From Prosthecochloris ethylica (lineage in GTDB: Bacteria > Bacteroidota > Chlorobiia > Chlorobiales > Chlorobiaceae), in the NCBI RefSeq assembly GCF_015234275.1, contig NZ_JADGII010000003.1: a stretch of DNA of 64,000 bases; one strand, 5' to 3'. Made by a program: the position numbers and the translations under genes. Each line of letters begins with the position of its first letter. Position 1 is the first letter of the stretch. Positions 27,150 through 35,819 of the stretch are shown piece by piece. Under the pieces are notes generated by a model. It saw nothing but the letters and a program-made list of their open reading frames with translations, did no database searches and was not told the DNA's origin.

Positions 27150-28022
27150 TCACTCCTTACGGTACGGCACCCCCACTTCACGGGGAGGCTCCGACCGCCC
27201 CACGAAACCGGCCAGTACCAGGAGCGTGATCACGTACGGAAGCGACTGAACCAGCTGCGACGGGATGAGTCCGGTCTGCAACCACATCTCGAGCGACTCC
27301 GCCCCGGCAAACATCAGGCTTGCGAGTGCCGCTCCCACCGGGTTCCATTTCCCGATAATCATCGCCGCAAGCGCAATATAGCCCCTGCCGGCAGACATGT
27401 TATCGGTGAAACTGTGCTGCTGATAAGCGAGAAACACGCCGGCAAGCGCACCGAGCACCCCTGACACCAGCACCCCCGAATACCTCATCCGGCTGACACT
27501 CACGCCCGCCGTATCGAGCGTTTCGGCACTCTCACCGGCAGAACGAAGCCGCAGGCCGAACGGGGTATGAAACAGCACCAGCTGCCCGACAAGTACGGAT
27601 GCAACCGCGAACAGGAAGAGCGGATCGAACAGCACGGTCGAAACCCCCGTACCCTCGATACGCGGCGAGTTCATCGTACTGCCGTAGAGCAGGTTCAACC
27701 CGAAGCGTGTCGCCCCCATCACGAAAATATTGAGCGCGATGCCGCTGACAATCTGGTCCGCTTTCAGGGTCACCGTAATCAGCGCATGCAAGAGCGCCAC
27801 CACCAACCCGCAAACCACTCCGGCAAGAATACCCAGAACAGCCGAACCGGTCACATGCTGACCTGCCGCAGCGCCGAATGCACCGGCGAGAATCAGCCCT
27901 TCGAGCGCAAGATTGATCACCCCGCCACGCTCTGAAAACGTCGCGCCCACAGACGTCAGCGCATACGGCACCCAGATCCTCAACACCTGGAGCAGAAAAA
28001 CAGTGAGTTCAAACCCTTCCAT
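27150..28022 (-). CDS. ABC transporter permease, nucleoside/sugar (BPD_transp_2) type
   Basis: 290-aa integral membrane permease with eight to ten hydrophobic helices. The N-terminal SVGATFSERGGVINLALEGL is diagnostic of the branched-chain/simple-sugar permease family, nucleoside subgroup (BmpB/NupQ-like). Also present are LKADQIVSGIALNIF, FGLRLRSAGESAETLDTAGV and AGRGYIALAAMIIGKWNP. Such systems need two permeases, an ATPase with doubled domains and a BMP-type lipoprotein. None of those is in the window, so the partners must be encoded elsewhere. It is convergent with the FISUMP gene and divergent from ppdK. Confidence 0.87.
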   Translation of the reverse strand: MEGFELTVFLLQVLRIWVPYALTSVGATFSERGGVINLALEGLILAGAFGAAAGQHVTGSAVLGILAGVVCGLVVALLHALITVTLKADQIVSGIALNIFVMGATRFGLNLLYGSTMNSPRIEGTGVSTVLFDPLFLFAVASVLVGQLVLFHTPFGLRLRSAGESAETLDTAGVSVSRMRYSGVLVSGVLGALAGVFLAYQQHSFTDNMSAGRGYIALAAMIIGKWNPVGAALASLMFAGAESLEMWLQTGLIPSQLVQSLPYVITLLVLAGFVGRSEPPREVGVPYRKE

Positions 28023-28154
28023 GTCACAACGATGTTAAACCCGTCCCCCGGTATCGCGGGCCGTTTTTTTTCATTAAATTCCAGACGTACAAAAGTAGCC
28101 ATCTCCCGACTGTTTTCACAACCTGTTCACCAGAGAAAAACAAACACCCACATT

Positions 28155-30905
28155 ATGCCGACGTCCAAACTCAACATACAGGCAACATCAGGAAAACAAT
28201 ATATTTACAACTTCTCTGAAGGTGTGGCCGAAGGCGACGCCACCATGAAAAACCTGCTTGGCGGCAAAGGTGCCAACCTGGCTGAAATGGCCAATATCGG
28301 CCTGCCGGTCCCTCCCGGCTTCACCATTTCAACCGAAGTCTGCACCTACTACTACGATCATAACAAGACCTTTCCCTCCGGACTCTTCGAGCACGATATC
28401 CCGGATGCGCTCGCAAAGCTTGAAACAGCGCTCGGCAAGCGTTTCGGCGACTCCGCAAACCCGCTCTTGCTCTCCGTACGCTCCGGCGCACGCGCATCGA
28501 TGCCCGGCATGATGGACACCATTCTCAACCTCGGGCTCAACGACACCACCGTCGATGCCCTTGCCGAACAATCCGGTAATCCGCGCTTCGCCTGGGACTG
28601 CTACCGCCGCTTCGTCCAGATGTACGGAGACGTCGTGCTCGAGCTCCGTCCTGCCGACTCCCGCCAGCCGGACCCGTTCGAAAAGATCCTCGACGAACAC
28701 AAGAAAGCGCTCGGCGTCACGCTCGATACGGAACTGGAAACCGAAGACCTGAAAAAAATCGTGATGGCATACAAAGAGGCCATCAAAACCGAAACCGGCA
28801 AAGAGTTCCCCGAAGATCCGCGTCAGCAGCTCCAGGGTGCGATCGGCGCCGTCTTCGGAAGCTGGAACAACGAGCGCGCCATCGTCTACCGCAAGCTCAA
28901 CCATATTCCCGGCTACTGGGGAACCGCCTGCAACGTCCAGGCGATGGTCTTCGGCAACATGGGACCGACATCGGGCACCGGTGTCGCCTTCACCCGTGAC
29001 GCCGCTACCGGCGAAAACATCTTCTACGGCGAATACCTGATGAACGCCCAGGGAGAGGACGTTGTCGCCGGCACCCGCACCCCGCTCACCATCAGCCAGC
29101 TGGAAGAAGAAAACCCCGGCATCTACCGCCAGCTCGACGGCATCCGTTCCAGACTCGAACAGCATTACCGCGACATGATGGATATCGAGTTCACCATCGA
29201 GAACGGCAAGCTCTTCATGCTGCAGTGCCGGGTCGGCAAACGCACAGGCCTGGCCGCCATCCGCATCGCCTACGACATGTGCATGGAAGGGCTCATCGAT
29301 GAAAAAGAAGCCCTGCTGCGCATCGAGCCGCAGCAACTCAACCAGCTGCTCCGCCCGGTCTTCGACCAGCACGAAAAACAATCCGCCATCGACAGCGGCA
29401 GGCTGCTGGCAACCGGCCTCAACGCCGGCCCCGGAGCCGCCACCGGACGTATCTGTTTCAGCGCACAGAAAGCAGAAGAGGTTCGCAAAAAAGGAGATAC
29501 CGCCATTCTCGTCCGCATCGAAACCTCTCCCGAAGACATCAAAGGCATGTCGCTTGCCGAAGGCATTCTCACCGAGCGGGGCGGCATGACCTCTCACGCC
29601 GCCCTGGTCGCCCGACAGATGGGCAAGGTCTGCGTCGCAGGGTGCGGAGCACTCGACATCGATTACTCGAGGGGGGAACTGCGTATCGAAGGAAAGAACA
29701 CCCTCCTCAAGGAAGGCGACTACATCTCCATCGACGGTACGACCGGCGAAGTGCTCCAGGGAGAGATCAGCACCCGGAACTCCGAAGTCATCGAGGTGCT
29801 CGCCGACAAGACCCTCAAGCCGGAGGAAGCACCGACCTGGAACATATTCGACCACATCATGCGCTGGTCCGACAAGTACCGCAAACTCAAGATCAGAACC
29901 AATGCCGACCAGCCGGACCAGGCAGACCTTGCCGTCTCCTTCGGGGCGGAAGGCATCGGGCTGTGCAGAACGGAACACATGTTTTTCGGAGGGGAGCGCA
30001 TCGACGCCATGCGCGAAATGATCCTCGCCGACGATATCGAAGGGCGCAAGAAAGCGCTCGACAAGCTGCTCCCCTATCAGCGCGACGACTTCTACGGGCT
30101 CTTCAGGGCCATGGGCTCCAGGCCGGTCACCATCCGCCTGCTCGATCCACCGCTGCACGAGTTCCTGCCGCATGGCGACAAAGAGATCGAAGCCCTTGCC
30201 GCAAAATTCGGCAAGCCGTACCACGACGTCAGGAACAGGATCGACAACCTGCACGAATTCAACCCCATGCTCGGCCTCAGGGGCTGCCGACTCGGCATTC
30301 TCCACCCCGAAATCCCCGCCATGCAGGTCCGCGCCATCATCGAAGCCGCCTGTCGCCTCAAAAAGGAGGGGCACGATATCATCCCGGAAATCATGGTGCC
30401 GCTTGTCGGCACCGTCCGTGAACTCGAAATCACCAGCGAAATCATCCACCGGGTCGCCAGGCGCGTCATGGCCGAACAGGAGAGCGGGGTCACCTACCTG
30501 GTCGGGACCATGATCGAGGTCCCGAGGGCCGCCATGACCTCCGGCGATATCGCAAAGGCCGCAGACTTCTTCAGCTACGGCACCAACGACCTGACACAGA
30601 TGGGGCTGGGCATGAGTCGCGACGACTCCGGCCAGTTCCTGCCGTCATACCAGAACTACGACATCTACCAGCACAACCCGTTCGAATCACTCGACCAGGA
30701 CGGCATCGGGCGGCTGATCCAGCTCTCGGCCAAAGAAGGCAGGACGGTAAAGCCGGAGCTCAAGCTCGGTATCTGCGGCGAGCACGGCGGCGACCCCGAC
30801 ACCATCGCCTTCTGCCACAGCCTCAGCCTCAACTACGTCTCCTGCAGCCCCTTCAGGATTCCCATCGCCCGCCTTGCCGCAGCGAGAGCGGCACTGATGG
30901 CTTGA
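28155..30905 (+). CDS. ppdK: Pyruvate, phosphate dikinase
   Basis: 916-aa enzyme interconverting pyruvate + ATP + Pi and PEP + AMP + PPi. In reductive-TCA autotrophs it makes PEP from pyruvate. Domains in order: the ATP-grasp nucleotide domain (NLLGGKGANLAEMANIGLPV, SVRSGARASMPGMMDTILNL), the swivelling phospho-His domain (LTERGGMTSHAALVARQMGK with catalytic His) and the PEP/pyruvate TIM barrel (EGIGLCRTEHMFF, SRPVTIRLLDPPLHEFLP, GTNDLTQMGLGMSRDD, GICGEHGGDP with catalytic Cys). I chose ATG 28155; the open frame reaches 28032, but those 41 residues look non-coding. A strong hairpin follows the stop. Confidence 0.96.
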   Translation: MPTSKLNIQATSGKQYIYNFSEGVAEGDATMKNLLGGKGANLAEMANIGLPVPPGFTISTEVCTYYYDHNKTFPSGLFEHDIPDALAKLETALGKRFGDSANPLLLSVRSGARASMPGMMDTILNLGLNDTTVDALAEQSGNPRFAWDCYRRFVQMYGDVVLELRPADSRQPDPFEKILDEHKKALGVTLDTELETEDLKKIVMAYKEAIKTETGKEFPEDPRQQLQGAIGAVFGSWNNERAIVYRKLNHIPGYWGTACNVQAMVFGNMGPTSGTGVAFTRDAATGENIFYGEYLMNAQGEDVVAGTRTPLTISQLEEENPGIYRQLDGIRSRLEQHYRDMMDIEFTIENGKLFMLQCRVGKRTGLAAIRIAYDMCMEGLIDEKEALLRIEPQQLNQLLRPVFDQHEKQSAIDSGRLLATGLNAGPGAATGRICFSAQKAEEVRKKGDTAILVRIETSPEDIKGMSLAEGILTERGGMTSHAALVARQMGKVCVAGCGALDIDYSRGELRIEGKNTLLKEGDYISIDGTTGEVLQGEISTRNSEVIEVLADKTLKPEEAPTWNIFDHIMRWSDKYRKLKIRTNADQPDQADLAVSFGAEGIGLCRTEHMFFGGERIDAMREMILADDIEGRKKALDKLLPYQRDDFYGLFRAMGSRPVTIRLLDPPLHEFLPHGDKEIEALAAKFGKPYHDVRNRIDNLHEFNPMLGLRGCRLGILHPEIPAMQVRAIIEAACRLKKEGHDIIPEIMVPLVGTVRELEITSEIIHRVARRVMAEQESGVTYLVGTMIEVPRAAMTSGDIAKAADFFSYGTNDLTQMGLGMSRDDSGQFLPSYQNYDIYQHNPFESLDQDGIGRLIQLSAKEGRTVKPELKLGICGEHGGDPDTIAFCHSLSLNYVSCSPFRIPIARLAAARAALMA

Positions 30906-30919
30906 CGGCCCCCGGGCCT

Positions 30920-30946
30920 GTGCTCCCGACAATGTTTCGGGAGCAC
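30920..30946 (+). terminator. Hairpin after ppdK
   Basis: Perfect 10-bp inverted repeat GTGCTCCCGA (30920-30929) and TCGGGAGCAC (30937-30946), with a 7-nt loop, 14 nt after the ppdK stop. There is no T-run after it (TTCCGG). It is the same style as the hairpin after leuS. Confidence 0.5.
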
Positions 30947-31008
30947 TTCCGGATCGCTGTACTCCGTGCTGCTGCCGTTCTGTTCGAAAGCTGACATCAG
31001 TTAAGCAG

Positions 31009-31037
31009 TTGCTTTGTAGCTGTGGATTTGATATATA
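31009..31037 (+). promoter_or_regulatory. uvrA: Candidate sigma-70 promoter of uvrA
   Basis: TTGCTT (31009-31014) and TATATA (31032-31037) with an ideal 17-nt spacer. Transcription would start near 31044, within the adjoining inverted repeat, leaving a leader of only about 20 nt before the uvrA ATG. Confidence 0.5.
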
Positions 31038-31063
31038 GGTTTCTTGCAGTTGAAGAAACCTAT
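31035..31063. promoter_or_regulatory. 11-bp dyad overlapping the uvrA promoter and start (putative operator or hairpin)
   Basis: Perfect inverted repeat ATAGGTTTCTT (31035-31045) and AAGAAACCTAT (31053-31063) around a 7-nt centre. It overlaps the -10 box and ends 1 nt before the uvrA ATG at 31065. The position suits a repressor operator on DNA. If transcribed from an upstream start, it would form a hairpin at the ribosome-binding site. It does not match the classical E. coli or Bacillus LexA box. Confidence 0.5.
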
Positions 31064-31064
31064 C

Positions 31065-33905
31065 ATGTCAGAATTCAGCCATATCAGCATACGCGGGGCA
31101 CGGGTGCACAACCTGAAGAACATCTCCCTTGACATCCCGCGCAACAGGCTCGTCGTCGTGACCGGCCTGTCAGGGTCAGGCAAATCAAGCCTGGCGTTCG
31201 ATACCATCTATGCCGAAGGCCAGCGCCGGTTCATGGAAACCCTGTCGGCATATGCACGCCAGTATATCGGCAATATCGAACGGCCCGACGTCGACAGCAT
31301 CGACGGGCTTTCGCCGGTTATCTCCATCGACCAGAAAAGCACCAGCCGTTCACCACGCTCGACAGTTGGCACCATCACAGAAATTCACGATTTCGTCCGC
31401 CTGCTGTATGCCAAGGCAGGCAGGCGCTACGACCCGTCAACCGGCCAGAAGCTCGAAAAGCAGAGCGAGGAGTCGATCGTCCGGGCTATCCTCTCCCTGC
31501 CCGAAGGCACGAAGGTGCAGATCCTCTCTCCCCTGGTAACCGGCAGAAAAGGCCATTACCGGGAACTCTTCGAGCGCCTGCTGAAAAAAGGGTTTCTGCG
31601 CGTCCGGGCAGACGGGGAGTTTCTTGAAATGCAGCAGGGGATGCAGCTGGAACGCTACAAGAGCCACAACATCGAACTGGTGGTCGACCGGCTGGTCATT
31701 GGTGCCGACATCACACCGCGCCTGAGAAAAGCGGTCGCGCTCGCTGTCGGCATGTCGGAACACAAATCCTCCGTGATCTGCGCTCCGTTCGAAAGCGAAG
31801 AACAGGAACAGTTTTTCAGCACGAAATATGCCTATGCCGACGGCTCTGTCCCGATCGACACCCTGGCCCCGAACAATTTCAGTTTCAACTCCCCCTACGG
31901 AGCATGCCCGACGTGCAACGGCCTGGGAGAAATCAGGAGCCTGTCGACGGACCTCATGATCCCCGACCGAAGCAGATCACTCAACCAGGGGGCCATCGAA
32001 CCGTTCGGCAAGCCGGGCAAACGTAACCTCTGGCAGGTTATCCGGGCCATCGCGAAGGCATACAGTTTCGATCTCGACACCCCTGTCAGCGATATCCCGA
32101 AAGAAGCGCTGAACGTTCTCCTCAAGGGCTCCGGCTCGAAAACATTCGATGTGGTGTACAGTTATTCCGGCAAGGAGCATATTTACCCGCAGGAGTTTCC
32201 CGGAGCTCTGGCCTATGTCCGGGAGCTGCAGAAAAACTCCGGCACCACGAGGATCAACGAATGGGCAGAAGGGTTCATGCTTCACCAGCCCTGCCCCGAA
32301 TGTGGCGGTGCCCGGCTGAGAAAGGAAAGCCTCAATGTCCGGCTCGACGGCATGAACATTCACGAGGTCGAATCCATGCCGCTGCCCGATGCACTGGATT
32401 TTTTCTCGTCACTGCCGCAGCACCTGACTGACCGCGAACGGCTGATCGCGGCCCCTGTACTCCACGAAATCACCAAACGTCTGCGATTTCTTCTCGATGT
32501 CGGGCTTGCCTACCTGACGCTCAGCCGAAGCTCGCAGACCCTGTCAGGAGGCGAGGCACAGCGAATCCGCCTTGCTTCCCAGCTTGGTTCCCAGCTGAGC
32601 GGGGTGCTCTACGTACTCGACGAACCGAGCATCGGCCTTCACCAGCGTGACAACAGCAAGCTGATCACCTCGCTGCAGAACCTGCGGGATATCGGCAATA
32701 CCGTTCTGGTTGTCGAGCACGACAAGGATACCATGCTTGCCGCCGATGAAATCATCGATCTCGGGCCGGGGGCAGGAGAACATGGTGGAGAACTGATCGC
32801 CCAGGGACCGGCCCACGCGCTTCCGAAAACATCTCTCACCGCCAAATACCTGCATGGCGAGCTCGATGTCGTTGCAAGAAGGGAGAAAACCACAGATCGC
32901 GAAGGAAGCAGCAAGGCCATCACGATCACGGGATGCAGGGGAAACAACCTGAAGAATGTCCGCGCCGACTTTCCGCTCGGTTCGCTGATCTGTGTCAGCG
33001 GCGTGAGCGGATCCGGCAAGTCCACACTCGTCAACGACACCCTCTACCCTGCCCTGGCACGCCATTTCTACCGTTCGAAACTGCTTACCCTGCCCTATGA
33101 CTCCATCAGCGGCCTGAAGAATATCGACAAGGTTGTCAACGTCGACCAGTCACCGATCGGCAGGACACCGCGTTCAAATCCAGCAACCTACACCGGTGTC
33201 TTTACCTTCATCAGGGATTTCTTCACCCAGCTGCCCGAGGCACGCATTCGCGGCTACAAACCCGGACGGTTCAGCTTCAACGTCAAGGGAGGACGATGCG
33301 AAGCCTGCCAGGGAGCCGGCACGAAAAAGATCGAAATGAACTTCCTGCCCGACGTCTACGTCGAGTGCGACGTCTGCAAGGGCAAGCGCTACAACCGCGA
33401 AACCCTCCAGGTCCGCTACAGGGGACGCTCGATCGCCGATGTACTCGACATGACCGTCGAGGAAGCTGCAGGGTTCTTCGAGGATTTTCCGAGAATACAG
33501 AGAATTCTCTCAACCATGCAGAGCGTGGGACTCGGCTACATCACGCTCGGCCAGCAGTCGCCCCTTCTCTCAGGAGGTGAAGCGCAGCGCATCAAGCTGT
33601 CAGCGGAGCTCTCGAAAGTCCAGACCGGCAACACGCTCTATATACTCGACGAACCGACCACCGGCCTTCATTTCCAGGATATCCAGCACCTGCTCGATGT
33701 ACTGCGCAGACTTGTCGATAAAGGCAACACCGTCATCGTTATCGAGCACAATCTCGATATCATCAAAAATGCCGACTGGATTATCGACCTCGGACCCGAA
33801 GGCGGCAGAAACGGAGGAACGATCGTTGCAACCGGCACCCCGGAAGACGTTGCATCCGATTCCAGCCATACCGGGCGGTTCCTTGCTCTTGAGCTCAACC
33901 GCTGA
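31065..33905 (+). CDS. uvrA: Excinuclease ABC subunit A
   Basis: 946-aa damage-recognition ATPase of nucleotide-excision repair. Two ABC modules are present. The first has Walker A GLSGSGKSSLAFDTIYAEGQ and signature/Walker B LSGGEAQRIRLASQLGS...VLYVLDEPSIGLHQRD. The second has GVSGSGKSTLVNDTLYPAL and LLSGGEAQRIKLSAEL...LYILDEPTTGLHFQDI. The second zinc site is complete (C745-x2-C748, C768-x2-C771). The first is not: C281/C284 (GACPTCNGLG) are present, but the expected pair about 24 residues earlier is replaced by Tyr257-Ala-Asp-Gly260. Start ATG 31065 gives the family N terminus (ISIRGARVHNLKN). It converges on the HAD gene, 5 nt apart. Confidence 0.96.
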   Translation: MSEFSHISIRGARVHNLKNISLDIPRNRLVVVTGLSGSGKSSLAFDTIYAEGQRRFMETLSAYARQYIGNIERPDVDSIDGLSPVISIDQKSTSRSPRSTVGTITEIHDFVRLLYAKAGRRYDPSTGQKLEKQSEESIVRAILSLPEGTKVQILSPLVTGRKGHYRELFERLLKKGFLRVRADGEFLEMQQGMQLERYKSHNIELVVDRLVIGADITPRLRKAVALAVGMSEHKSSVICAPFESEEQEQFFSTKYAYADGSVPIDTLAPNNFSFNSPYGACPTCNGLGEIRSLSTDLMIPDRSRSLNQGAIEPFGKPGKRNLWQVIRAIAKAYSFDLDTPVSDIPKEALNVLLKGSGSKTFDVVYSYSGKEHIYPQEFPGALAYVRELQKNSGTTRINEWAEGFMLHQPCPECGGARLRKESLNVRLDGMNIHEVESMPLPDALDFFSSLPQHLTDRERLIAAPVLHEITKRLRFLLDVGLAYLTLSRSSQTLSGGEAQRIRLASQLGSQLSGVLYVLDEPSIGLHQRDNSKLITSLQNLRDIGNTVLVVEHDKDTMLAADEIIDLGPGAGEHGGELIAQGPAHALPKTSLTAKYLHGELDVVARREKTTDREGSSKAITITGCRGNNLKNVRADFPLGSLICVSGVSGSGKSTLVNDTLYPALARHFYRSKLLTLPYDSISGLKNIDKVVNVDQSPIGRTPRSNPATYTGVFTFIRDFFTQLPEARIRGYKPGRFSFNVKGGRCEACQGAGTKKIEMNFLPDVYVECDVCKGKRYNRETLQVRYRGRSIADVLDMTVEEAAGFFEDFPRIQRILSTMQSVGLGYITLGQQSPLLSGGEAQRIKLSAELSKVQTGNTLYILDEPTTGLHFQDIQHLLDVLRRLVDKGNTVIVIEHNLDIIKNADWIIDLGPEGGRNGGTIVATGTPEDVASDSSHTGRFLALELNR

Positions 33906-33910
33906 ACTCC

Positions 33911-34558
33911 CTACAGCGACTCCGGACAACAGTACTTTTCGACAGCGGACACATCCTGCTCGACCGCATGGGCATGTTCGAAGCGCTGGCATGCGGTCAG
34001 TGCATTGGGCACGACAATACACTTCAGCCCGGCAGCATGTGCAGACGCCAGGCCTCGTTCGGAGTCCTCGACGGCCAGGCACTCCCGGGGCTGAAGCCCG
34101 AGGCGTTCCATGGCCGTGCGATAAGGTTCGGGATGAGGTTTGGTCCGTTTCACGTCATCAAAGGTGATCACGATATCGAAATACCCGTCGAGGCCGCTGT
34201 GGCGATGCATCAGCTCGACTTTCTCCCGCGGGCTGCCGGTCACCACTCCATGCAGCAGACGCCCCCTGAGCTGGTCGAGCGTCCGGCGCACGGCGGGACG
34301 CAACGGCAGAGGAGACTGCAGCTTTTCGAGAAAACGGCGGTCACGCTCTGCAATCAGTTCAGCGGCAGACTGTTGGCTCATACCGAATTCAAGGGCAACC
34401 TCCCTTGTCCTCCGGGCCCTGCCCAGGTACTCTCTTCCCCAGTACTCCGGAGTCAGCACATAACCGGCAGCGGCAAACGCGCTGCGGGTAAGCTCGAAAA
34501 ACACCGCCTCACTGTCAAGCAATAGACCGTCATTATCCCACAACACTGCCTTGATCAT
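33911..34558 (-). CDS. HAD-superfamily phosphatase, beta-phosphoglucomutase-like
   Basis: 215-aa HAD hydrolase with an alpha-helical cap (subfamily I). Motif I is KAVLWDNDGLLLDSE with the nucleophile Asp. Motif II is HGVVTGSPREKVEL. The motif III lysine is in KRTKPHPEPYRTAMERLGLQ. Motif IV is LAVEDSERGLASAHAAGL. These resemble beta-phosphoglucomutase/YcjU-type phosphatases; the substrate cannot be named. The ATG at 34558 has a good upstream ribosome-binding site (AGAGGTGAA) and precedes motif I. It follows the hydrolase-lipoprotein gene by 22 nt on the same strand, so they are probably co-transcribed. Confidence 0.88.
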   Translation of the reverse strand: MIKAVLWDNDGLLLDSEAVFFELTRSAFAAAGYVLTPEYWGREYLGRARRTREVALEFGMSQQSAAELIAERDRRFLEKLQSPLPLRPAVRRTLDQLRGRLLHGVVTGSPREKVELMHRHSGLDGYFDIVITFDDVKRTKPHPEPYRTAMERLGLQPRECLAVEDSERGLASAHAAGLKCIVVPNALTACQRFEHAHAVEQDVSAVEKYCCPESL

Positions 34559-34580
34559 GATGTTCTTCACCTCTTGACGT

Positions 34581-35660
34581 TTAGCGTTGAAACCTCCAGT
34601 ACACGCCGTCAGGCGACTCGACAGGTTCAAGCGAGAACCTCTCCGCTGCCGGGAGCTGCCGGTTGACCAGATAATACATGTCGGACAGCACCGGGCGGGA
34701 CAAGCGGTAATACGAGTGCCTGTAACCGCCTTCGCTGACGCAGCCGGCATCCACGGTCTCCATCCCTTCGATCACGAGCGGATGACCATCGATATAGCCT
34801 GCCCGGCTGTAGCGATGCAGGCGTTGCGATACCTTCAGCGCCTTGTCCTCAGCGGAAGCGTACAGCGTGACCAGTGCCCCCGAATCCAGGAGACCTGGGG
34901 CGATATCCCGCCGGAAGACCTCGCTGTCGATATCAGGTGCATGCAGGATCACCGAGGCAAAACGCCCCTTGAGTTCCGGCCGGCGCTCGAGCAACTCTGC
35001 CAGTGCTGCCGTCAGCACACGGTTGCCCATGCTGTGAGCGACAAGCGCGACCTGTCCTGTCCCGGCTGCCAGTGCCACGTTCTCGAGCACACGCTCGAGA
35101 TGCGGCCGCGCCCACACGACAGCGGTCTCGTCTGCAGGATAGCGGCTCACCTTTCCTTCGGACGGCCAGCTGAACAGCACCGCCGTGCCGGTAAACCCCA
35201 TATCATGCACAAGCTGCGCGCCATGGCGCACAGCTTTTTCAAACGTCATGTTGAACCCGTGAATATACACCAGTACCGGCTCCCCCCGGTATGCAGCGGC
35301 TTGCAGTTCTTCCGTAAACGACTCTTCGGACATCAGCGAAACCTCGTACAGAAGCACGTGTTCCTCAGGATCATCTGTAAAAACCGGCGACTCGAGTTCT
35401 GCAAGTTCGTGATCAGCAGGAAACGACACCCTGCTGACGCCATAACGGAGCGAATCGCGTCCGGCAATGAACATCTCTCCGGGCTCGCTGGATTCACCGC
35501 GCTGCCGGTCCGTCGCAAACAGTACAGACAGCGGCGGGCCGGGCAGATCTTCGTATGCATGCAACTGCGCGGCACAACCGGAAAGGAGAACAAGCAAAAG
35601 GAGCACCAGCCCCCGCACGGTCTTCTCCCCCGCCACCCATCTGTTGCCGCGTTCGGTCAT
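34581..35660 (-). CDS. Alpha/beta-hydrolase lipoprotein (DUF900 family)
   Basis: 359 aa from ATG 35660; an ATG four codons upstream is possible. The N terminus VRGLVLLLLVLLSGCAAQ is a lipoprotein signal with lipobox LSGC, so it is anchored in the envelope. The mature part is a DUF900-type hydrolase: PLSVLFATDRQRGES, a strand with VLVYIHGFNMTFEKAVRHGAQ (oxyanion loop), LFSWPSEGKVSRY, and the nucleophile elbow VALVAHSMGNRVLTAAL with Ser. The acid is likely in HAPDIDSEVF and the His in GGYRHSYYRLS. Family members are esterase/lipase-like with unknown substrates. Confidence 0.85.
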   Translation of the reverse strand: MTERGNRWVAGEKTVRGLVLLLLVLLSGCAAQLHAYEDLPGPPLSVLFATDRQRGESSEPGEMFIAGRDSLRYGVSRVSFPADHELAELESPVFTDDPEEHVLLYEVSLMSEESFTEELQAAAYRGEPVLVYIHGFNMTFEKAVRHGAQLVHDMGFTGTAVLFSWPSEGKVSRYPADETAVVWARPHLERVLENVALAAGTGQVALVAHSMGNRVLTAALAELLERRPELKGRFASVILHAPDIDSEVFRRDIAPGLLDSGALVTLYASAEDKALKVSQRLHRYSRAGYIDGHPLVIEGMETVDAGCVSEGGYRHSYYRLSRPVLSDMYYLVNRQLPAAERFSLEPVESPDGVYWRFQR

Positions 35661-35710
35661 ATCACTCTCCACTGGTTCTGATTACCGCTTGTCAACTACA
35701 AGTAAACTAC

Positions 35711-35758
35711 AAAAAAAAGGCGGGCCCGGATGAAACCGCCCGATCCCTTTTCTTTTTT
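35711..35758 (-). terminator. Terminator-like hairpin between divergent genes
   Basis: GGCGG (35719-35723) and CCGCC (35736-35740) form a stem. On the minus strand it is followed directly by eight Ts (complement of 35711-35718), a good intrinsic terminator. On the plus strand a looser T-rich run follows (35748-35758). No gene ends here; the flanking genes diverge. It may block antisense or leaky transcription, or act as an attenuator in a leader. Confidence 0.4.
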
Positions 35759-35819
35759 CTATATTTCATCAGGAGAACCCGTTATCACCTGAGAACCCGA
35801 ACCTTTTTCCCTGCTGATT

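Noticed and set aside
28329..30449. 706-codon minus-strand frame inside ppdK
   Set aside because: Shadow frame; its sequence is low in family signals and rich in Asp/Glu/Gly/Val as expected of the complement of ppdK.
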